A DNA stretch of 64,000 nucleotides from Isoptericola luteus. Lineage in GTDB: Bacteria > Actinomycetota > Actinomycetes > Actinomycetales > Cellulomonadaceae. Below the pieces are notes generated by a model that was given only the letters and a program-made list of their open reading frames with translations, had not been told where the DNA came from and did no database searches. Position 1 is the stretch's first letter, and every line of letters starts with the position of its first letter. Shown here piece after piece: positions 58,595-64,000 of the stretch. Made by a program: the position numbers and the translations under genes. Location: positions 238,462 through 302,461 of the forward strand of contig NZ_JAIXCQ010000004.1 of assembly GCF_020297055.1 (NCBI RefSeq). Direction: 5' to 3'.

Positions 58595-60889
58595 GTGCCG
58601 TCCCGATCCCCACGACCTCGCAGCGTCGCGTCGGTCGCCGCAGCGCTCGCCATGACGGCGGCGCCGCTGACCGTCGCGACGCTGCCGGCCCAGGCCGCCG
58701 AAGCACGGGTGGACAACCCGTTCGTCGGCGCCACGCAGTACGTGAACGACTACTGGTCCGCCCACGTCGAGGCGACGGCCGCCCAGGCGGGCGGCGACCT
58801 CGGCGCGCAGATGCAGGCCATCGCCGAGGAGCCCACCTCCGTCTGGATGGACCGGATCAGCGCCATCGAGGGCAACGCCGACGGGCCGGGCCTGCGGTAC
58901 CACCTCGACGCAGCGCTGGCCCAGCAGCAGGGCGACACGCCGATCGTCGTGAACCTCGTCATCTACGACCTGCCCGGCCGGGACTGCTACGCCCTGGCCT
59001 CCAACGGCGAGCTCCCCGCGACCGCCGAGGGCATGGCCCGCTACCGGACCGAGTACATCGACCCGATCGCGGCGATCCTCGACGACCCGGCCTACGAGAA
59101 CCTGCGGATCGTGGCGACGATCGAGCCGGACTCCCTGCCGAACCTCGTCACGAACATCAGCGAGCCGCTGTGCCAGGAAGCGGCCCCGTACTACCGCGAG
59201 GGCGTCGCGTACGCGCTCGACGCGCTGCACGACGTCGGCAACGTCTACAGCTACATCGACGCCGCGCACGCGGGGTGGCTTGGCTGGCCCAGCAACGCGC
59301 AGCCGGCCGCGCAGCTGTTCGCCGAGGTCGTGGGCGACACCGAGGCGGGCTTCGACTCGGTGGCGGGCTTCGTCACCAACACCGCGAACTCGACGCCGCT
59401 CGCCGAGCCGTTCCTTGAGGACGTCCAGCTCGGCAGCACGCCGGTGCGCTCGGCGACCTTCTACCAGTGGAACGCCGACTTCGACGAGACGGACTGGACG
59501 GCGCACCTCTACGACCTGCTGGTCGCCGAGGGTTTCCCGTCGTCGATCGGCATGCTCATCGACACCTCCCGCAACGGCTGGGGCGGGCCGGAGCGGCCGA
59601 CGGAGCTCAGCTCCTCGACCAACCTCGACACGTATGTGGACGAGTCCCGCGTCGACCGCCGCACCCACCGCGGCGCATGGTGCAACCCGGACGGCGCCGG
59701 CATCGGCGAGCGGCCGCAGGTGGAGCCCGCCGGCTACCCGGAGTCGCACCTGGACGCCTTCGTCTGGGTCAAGCCCCCGGGTGAGTCGGACGGCTCCTCG
59801 GAGGAGATCCCGAACGACCAGGGCAAGCACTTCGACCGCATGTGCGACCCGACCTTCGCCTCCCCCAAGCTCGACGGCCTGCTGACCGGAGCGCTGGGCG
59901 GCGCGCCGCTGTCGGGCCAGTGGTTCGAGGCCCAGTTCGAGATGCTGGTGGCCAACGCCTACCCGGCGATCGACGGTGACGAGCCCTCCGAGCCCGACAC
60001 GACGGCGCCCTCGGCGCCGAGTGGGCTCGTGGCCGGCGCGGTCTCGGCGACGTCGGCCGAGGTGAGCTGGGACGCCTCGAGCGACGACACCCGCGTGACC
60101 GGGTACACGGTGCTCGTCGACGGTGCGGCCGCCGGCACCACCGCCACCACGTCGTTCACCCTGACGGGCCTCGACCCGGACACCTCGTACGCGGTCACCG
60201 TGACCGCGCGCGACGCGGCCGGGAACGTCTCGGCGGCCTCGTCGGCGCTCACCGTCACCACCGCGGAGGCGGGCAGCGGCGACGACGTCGAGGCGCCGAC
60301 CGCGCCCGGCGACCTGGCGGCCTCGGCCGCCACCGAGGACTCGGTGACGCTGGGCTGGAGCGCCTCGAGCGACGACACCGGCGTCACGGGCTACACCGTC
60401 CTGCGCGACGGGGCAGAGGTCGGTGAGGTGACCGGGACGTCGTTCACCGACTCCGGGCTCGACGCCGACACGGCGTACTCCTACTCCGTGACGGCGCACG
60501 ACGCGGCCGGGAACGTGTCCGCACCGGCCACCGTGTCGGCGCGGACCGCACCCGGCGACCAGGAGCCGTCCGGGGAGTGCGCCGTGACGTACACGGCGAA
60601 CTCGTGGAACACCGGGTTCACGGGGTCGCTGACCATCGAGAACACCTCGGGCGCCGACCTCACCGGCTGGACGCTGACGTTCTCCTTCCCTGACGGCCAG
60701 CAGATCACCCAGGGCTGGTCCGCCCAGTACAGCCAGTCGGGGGCCGACGTCACGGTGACCCCGGCCGACTGGAACCGGACCCTCGCGGCCGGTGCGAGCG
60801 TCTCGGTCGGTTTCAACGGGACCCACTCCGGCGCCAACGGCGCACCCGCCTCGTTCGCGCTGAACGGGACGAGCTGCACGGTCGGCTGA
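58595..60889 (+). CDS. Secreted GH6 cellobiohydrolase with two FN3 modules and CBM2
   Basis: The 764-residue enzyme has a signal peptide (to about 34, LPAQAAEA), a GH6 domain (about 38-455), two fibronectin-III modules (about 466-555 and 562-650) and CBM2 (about 660-764). GH6 signatures are VIYDLPGRDCYALASNGE with catalytic Asp, VATIEPDSLPNLVTN, WLGWPSNAQPAA and AFVWVKPPGESDG. These enzymes release cellobiose from non-reducing ends, complementing GH48. The two FN3 modules are near-duplicates (both have SSDDT.VTGYTVL). GTG 58595 has GGAGG five bases upstream. Confidence 0.96.
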   Translation: MPSRSPRPRSVASVAAALAMTAAPLTVATLPAQAAEARVDNPFVGATQYVNDYWSAHVEATAAQAGGDLGAQMQAIAEEPTSVWMDRISAIEGNADGPGLRYHLDAALAQQQGDTPIVVNLVIYDLPGRDCYALASNGELPATAEGMARYRTEYIDPIAAILDDPAYENLRIVATIEPDSLPNLVTNISEPLCQEAAPYYREGVAYALDALHDVGNVYSYIDAAHAGWLGWPSNAQPAAQLFAEVVGDTEAGFDSVAGFVTNTANSTPLAEPFLEDVQLGSTPVRSATFYQWNADFDETDWTAHLYDLLVAEGFPSSIGMLIDTSRNGWGGPERPTELSSSTNLDTYVDESRVDRRTHRGAWCNPDGAGIGERPQVEPAGYPESHLDAFVWVKPPGESDGSSEEIPNDQGKHFDRMCDPTFASPKLDGLLTGALGGAPLSGQWFEAQFEMLVANAYPAIDGDEPSEPDTTAPSAPSGLVAGAVSATSAEVSWDASSDDTRVTGYTVLVDGAAAGTTATTSFTLTGLDPDTSYAVTVTARDAAGNVSAASSALTVTTAEAGSGDDVEAPTAPGDLAASAATEDSVTLGWSASSDDTGVTGYTVLRDGAEVGEVTGTSFTDSGLDADTAYSYSVTAHDAAGNVSAPATVSARTAPGDQEPSGECAVTYTANSWNTGFTGSLTIENTSGADLTGWTLTFSFPDGQQITQGWSAQYSQSGADVTVTPADWNRTLAAGASVSVGFNGTHSGANGAPASFALNGTSCTVG

Positions 60890-60903
60890 GACCGGCACCC
60901 AGC

Positions 60904-60937
60904 GGGGGGGGGGGGGGCGGGGCCCCCCCCCCCCCCC
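60904..60937. repeat. Poly-G/poly-C tract after GH6
   Basis: Fourteen G, one C, four G and fifteen C follow the GH6 stop by about 14 bases. The halves can pair as a G/C hairpin, and the G run could form a quadruplex. Such a tract is hard to sequence, so its exact length is uncertain. Confidence 0.85.
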
Positions 60938-60943
60938 GCCCGC

Positions 60944-60963
60944 CCGTCCTCGTCCGAGGACGG
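60944..60963 (+). terminator. Hairpin after GH6
   Basis: CCGTCCTCG pairs with CGAGGACGG over a two-base TC loop, directly after the poly-G/C tract. Together they probably end the GH6 transcript before GH74 starts. Confidence 0.65.
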
Positions 60964-61044
60964 ATCCCCGCGACCGAGCGACAGGAGCGACACGGCCCCT
61001 GTCCCGGAGCGGGATGGACCGTCGGCGGCCGCGGAGCCGTCCTC

Positions 61045-61054
61045 GAAACGTTTC
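61045..61054. promoter_or_regulatory. LacI-type operator 1 upstream of GH74
   Basis: GAAACGTTTC is identical to the GH6 site and lies 97 bases before the GH74 ATG. Confidence 0.75.
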
Positions 61055-61068
61055 ACCCACGCCGCGCG

Positions 61069-61082
61069 TCGAAGCGCTTCGA
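61069..61082. promoter_or_regulatory. LacI-type operator 2 upstream of GH74
   Basis: TCGAAGCGCTTCGA is a perfect 14-bp palindrome centred 26 bp from operator 1. A TACGGT hexamer at 61084-61089 directly follows it and may be the -10, so bound repressor would cover the promoter. Its core AGCGCT resembles the AGCGCT centre of known actinobacterial CelR/CebR boxes. Confidence 0.65.
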
Positions 61083-61150
61083 ATACGGTGGCGCCGGGCG
61101 CGAGGACGCGCCCCGGGCACCGCCCGACCGTCTGCACGAGGGAGTGAGAC

Positions 61151-63856
61151 ATGAGGCGCAGAAGCAGACCCGCGGTCGCGGCGCTCGCCGCGTCCGCCGT
61201 CGCCGTCTGGGGACTGGGTGCCGCCGCGCTGGCGACACCCGGCACGGCGCCGTCGGCCTTCGCCGCCACCGACGACTACGCGTGGGGCAACGTCGAGATC
61301 GTGGGCGGCGGCTTCGTCCCCGGCATCGTGTTCAACCAGGGCGAGGCGGGGCTCGCCTACGCCCGCACCGACGTCGGGGGCGCCTACCGCCTCGACCCGG
61401 GTTCGCAGCGCTGGACCCCGCTGCTCGACCACGTCGGCTGGGACGACTGGAACCGGTCCGGCGTCCTGAGCATCGCCCCCGACACCGTGGACACCGACAA
61501 CGTCTACGCGATGGTCGGCTCGTACACGAACTCGTGGGACCCGGGGAACGGCGCCGTCCTGCGCTCGTCGGACCGCGGCGAGACCTGGGCGGCGACCCCG
61601 CTGCCGTTCCAGGTGGGCGGCAACATGCCCGGCCGCGGCATGGGCGAGCGGCTGGTCGTGGACCCCCACGACAACGACGTGCTCTACATGGGCACCGAGG
61701 GCGGGCACGGCCTGTGGCGCAGCACGGACGCCGGCGTGACGTGGGCCGAGGTGACGAGCTTCCCCAACCCGGGCGACTACGTGCAGGACCCGGACGACCC
61801 CAACGACTACCTCACCAGCAACCAGGGCGTCGTCTGGGTGGTGTTCGACCCGTCGTCGGGCAGCGCGGGGTCGGCCACCCAGACCGTCTACGTCGGCGTC
61901 GCCGACAAGGAGAACAACGTCTACCGGTCCACCGACGCCGGGGCCACGTGGGAGCGGGTGCCCGGCCAGCCCACGGGGTTCGTCCCGCACAAGGCCGTGC
62001 TCGACGACGCGGGGCAGCAGCTCTACGTCGCGACGTCGGACACCGGCGGCCCGTACGACGGCGGCTCGGGCGACGTCTGGCGTCTCGACGTCGCCAGCGG
62101 CGAGTGGACGCAGATCAGCCCCGTGCCGTCGTCGAGCGCGGACGCGGCCTTCGGCTACTCCGGCCTGACGATCGACCGGCAGGACCCCGACACGATCATG
62201 GTGGTCAGCCAGATCTCGTGGTGGCCGGACATCCAGGTCTACCGCAGCACCGACCGGGGCGAGACGTGGGCCCCGATCTGGGAATGGGCCGGTTACCCGG
62301 CCCGCACCCTGCACTACGACCTCGACATCTCCGGCGCGCCCTGGCTCGACTTCGGCAAGCAGCCCGCCGAGCCGGAGCCGAGCCCCAAGCTCGGCTGGAT
62401 GACGGAGTCCTTCGAGATCGACCCGTTCGACTCCGACCGGTTCCTCTACGGCACCGGCGCCACGGTGTACGGCGGCGAGAACCTCACCGACTGGGACACC
62501 GGCGGCACCGTGCAGATCGGGGTGCGCGCCCACGGCATCGAGGAGACCGCCGTGCAGGACCTGCTCGCGCCGGCGGGCCCGACCGAGCTGATCTCGGGGA
62601 TGTACGACATCGGCGGCTTCGTGCACGACGACATCTCCCAGGTGCCGTCGTCGTTCTACGCCCAGCCGTACCACTCCGGTGTGCTCAGTCTCGACGCCGC
62701 GGGCACCGACCCGTCCGTCGTGGTCCGCGCCGGGCAGGGCGACGGCGCGGAGTCCCACCTGGGCGTCTCCACCTCCGGCGGCGGCTCGTGGTGGGCGGCC
62801 CAGGAGCCGTCCGGCGTCACCGGGGCCGGGACCGTCGCCGTGAACGCCGACGGGTCGCGGATCCTGTGGAGCCCGGAGGGTGCCGGCGTGCACGTGTCCA
62901 CGACGCTGGGCTCCTCCTGGACGGCGTCCGGCGGGGTGCCGGCCGGAGCCCGCGTGGAGGCGGACCGCGTCGACCCGGACGTGTTCTACGCCGTCGCCGG
63001 CGGCACCTTCTACACCTCGCACGACGGCGGAGCGACGTTCGCCGCGTCACCGGCGCAGGGCCTGCCCGACGCCGGGAACGTGCGGTTCGCCGCCGCGCCC
63101 GGCCACGCGGGTCACGTCTGGCTCGCGGGCGGCGAGGCCGACGGCACCTACGGCATGTGGCGGTCCACCGACGCCGGCGCCACCTTCTCGGCCGTCGCGT
63201 CGGTGGACGAGGGTGACACCGTCGGCTTCGGCAAGGCCGCGCAGGGCCGCGACTACCCCGCCGTCTACACGTCGTCGAAGATCGACGGCGTCCGCGGCAT
63301 CTTCCGGTCCGACGACGCCGGCGCGAGCTGGGTGCGGATCAACGACGACGAGCACCAGTACGCCTGGACGGGCGCGGCGATCACCGGCGACCCGGACGTC
63401 TTCGGCCGCGTGTACGTCGGCACGAACGGGCGCGGCATCGTCGTCGGGGACTTCACCGGCACGGAGCCCGACCCCACCGAGGAGCCCACACCCGACCCGA
63501 CGGAGGAACCCACCCCCGAGCCGACCGACGAGCCCGGGGACGGCCCGTGCGCCGTCGCGTACGACGTCGCCGGCTCGTGGCCGGGCGGCTTCCAGGGGTC
63601 CGTGCGCGTCACCAACACCGGAGGCTCGACCGTCGCCGGGTGGTCGCTCGAGTGGGACTTCACCGCCGGTGAGCAGGTGAGCCAGGCCTGGGGAGGCACG
63701 GTCTCGCAGTCCGGCTCGCACGTGAGCGTCGAGGCCCCGGGCTGGGCCACCGACCTCGCCCCGGGGGCGTCCGCGGACGTCGGCTTCATCGGCACCGGGA
63801 CGCCCGGCGAGCCGACGGGCTTCTCGGTGGCGGGCGAGGCCTGCACCACCGGCTGA
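61151..63856 (+). CDS. Secreted GH74 xyloglucanase with CBM2
   Basis: The 901-residue enzyme has a signal peptide (to about 38, PSAFAATDD), a GH74 double seven-blade propeller (about 40-770), an acidic Pro-Thr-Glu linker with repeated DPTEEPTP (about 771-796) and CBM2 (797-901). Propeller blades show the repeated RSTDAG.TW motif, and the catalytic Asp lies in AYARTDVGGAYR. The domain order and the cluster suggest attack on xyloglucan that coats cellulose; some GH74 members act on other beta-glucans. GAGGGAGTGAGAC precedes the ATG. Two LacI-type palindromes lie upstream. Confidence 0.95.
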   Translation: MRRRSRPAVAALAASAVAVWGLGAAALATPGTAPSAFAATDDYAWGNVEIVGGGFVPGIVFNQGEAGLAYARTDVGGAYRLDPGSQRWTPLLDHVGWDDWNRSGVLSIAPDTVDTDNVYAMVGSYTNSWDPGNGAVLRSSDRGETWAATPLPFQVGGNMPGRGMGERLVVDPHDNDVLYMGTEGGHGLWRSTDAGVTWAEVTSFPNPGDYVQDPDDPNDYLTSNQGVVWVVFDPSSGSAGSATQTVYVGVADKENNVYRSTDAGATWERVPGQPTGFVPHKAVLDDAGQQLYVATSDTGGPYDGGSGDVWRLDVASGEWTQISPVPSSSADAAFGYSGLTIDRQDPDTIMVVSQISWWPDIQVYRSTDRGETWAPIWEWAGYPARTLHYDLDISGAPWLDFGKQPAEPEPSPKLGWMTESFEIDPFDSDRFLYGTGATVYGGENLTDWDTGGTVQIGVRAHGIEETAVQDLLAPAGPTELISGMYDIGGFVHDDISQVPSSFYAQPYHSGVLSLDAAGTDPSVVVRAGQGDGAESHLGVSTSGGGSWWAAQEPSGVTGAGTVAVNADGSRILWSPEGAGVHVSTTLGSSWTASGGVPAGARVEADRVDPDVFYAVAGGTFYTSHDGGATFAASPAQGLPDAGNVRFAAAPGHAGHVWLAGGEADGTYGMWRSTDAGATFSAVASVDEGDTVGFGKAAQGRDYPAVYTSSKIDGVRGIFRSDDAGASWVRINDDEHQYAWTGAAITGDPDVFGRVYVGTNGRGIVVGDFTGTEPDPTEEPTPDPTEEPTPEPTDEPGDGPCAVAYDVAGSWPGGFQGSVRVTNTGGSTVAGWSLEWDFTAGEQVSQAWGGTVSQSGSHVSVEAPGWATDLAPGASADVGFIGTGTPGEPTGFSVAGEACTTG

Positions 63857-63933
63857 CCCCGGACTCCCGCCCCGCCTCGCCCCGCCCCCCGACCCCGACC
63901 CCGACCCCCGCCGAACAGGAGGCTGGTCCCGCT

Positions 63934-64000
63934 ATGGCGCCCGGATCGGCGCCCAAGCGGGGCCCGCCACCCGTGAGGCGGCCGGCAACGGGCCGCCCCG
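63934..64000 (+). CDS. Possible start of the next gene, cut by the window end
   Basis: ATG 63934 follows AGGAGG by about 10 bases and the frame stays open to the last base (MAPGSAPKRGPPPVRRPATG and on). The N-terminus is basic and Pro-rich. It may be the n-region of another secreted enzyme of this cluster, but only 22 codons are visible. GC-rich sequence stays open easily, so the call is weak. Confidence 0.35.
   Translation, partial: MAPGSAPKRGPPPVRRPATGRP

Noticed and set aside
57905..63022. A 1705-codon open frame on the minus strand across GH6 and GH74.
   Set aside because: It is the antisense shadow of high-GC genes with clear signal peptides and catalytic motifs on the plus strand. Its translation is low-complexity without domains.

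Overview
The window is about 64 kb of very GC-rich chromosome with dense, short-spaced genes. GTG starts are frequent and third codon positions are almost all G or C. Gene content (standalone F420 enzymes, paired ClpP subunits, actinobacterial group-2 globin, ANTAR and Vms1-like proteins, and large secreted cellulases with CBM2 modules) points to an actinobacterium of the Cellulomonadaceae/Promicromonosporaceae type (Cellulomonas, Cellulosimicrobium, Isoptericola or similar). The genus is an inference from gene content; no rRNA gene is present to settle it.

Layout. 1-7.6 kb: the end of an alcohol dehydrogenase, a CorA Mg2+ channel behind a leader with a tiny ORF, an AI-2E permease fused to a YbaK-type deacylase, a secreted SGNH esterase, an overlapping fgd-like/cofE pair for coenzyme F420, and a MarR-GNAT fusion with a palindrome at its own start. 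7.7-18.8 kb: housekeeping genes valS, a Vms1-like peptidyl-tRNA hydrolase, chorismate mutase and acyl-CoA ligase, then tig, clpP1-clpP2 and clpX on the minus strand. 19.4-22.3 kb: tRNA-Pro(TGG), tRNA-Gly(TCC) and a cysteine operon (cysK-cysE) behind a 29-residue leader peptide with three Cys codons just before its stop. 22.4-31.8 kb: a GntR/DUF1648 pair with a perfect operator palindrome, an F420-type oxidoreductase, an alkyltransferase-like protein, an Eis-like acetyltransferase, a phosphotransferase, rpiB-nei and an M13 peptidase.

31.9-41 kb: a DUF6636-like membrane protein and pepN diverge around a 13-bp tandem array; then a DUF559-type protein, malQ and MscS. 41-51.6 kb: accessory enzymes including a TetR/SDR pair with a clear operator, an ANTAR regulator, a frameshifted DUF1264 gene, a lone PTS EIIB domain, glbO, an acyl-CoA thioesterase and topoisomerase IB. 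51.6-64 kb: a cellulose/xyloglucan degradation cluster with GH48, GH6 and GH74 enzymes, all secreted and all ending in CBM2. A LacI repressor lies in the cluster next to an unusual protein that joins a LacI-type sugar-binding domain, PAS and a degenerate GGDEF domain. Each of the three glycosidase genes carries an AAACGTTT-cored palindrome upstream, which suggests a common LacI-type control.

Most unusual observations: (i) three short arrays of a 12-13 nt motif with 21-22 bp period, always at the 3' end of a gene and always in the sense orientation, that place TAG stops in all three frames and supply the actual stop codon of two genes; (ii) the Cys-codon leader of cysK; (iii) the sugar-binding/PAS/dead-GGDEF protein in the cellulase cluster; (iv) the permease-deacylase fusion; (v) the frameshifted DUF1264 gene.
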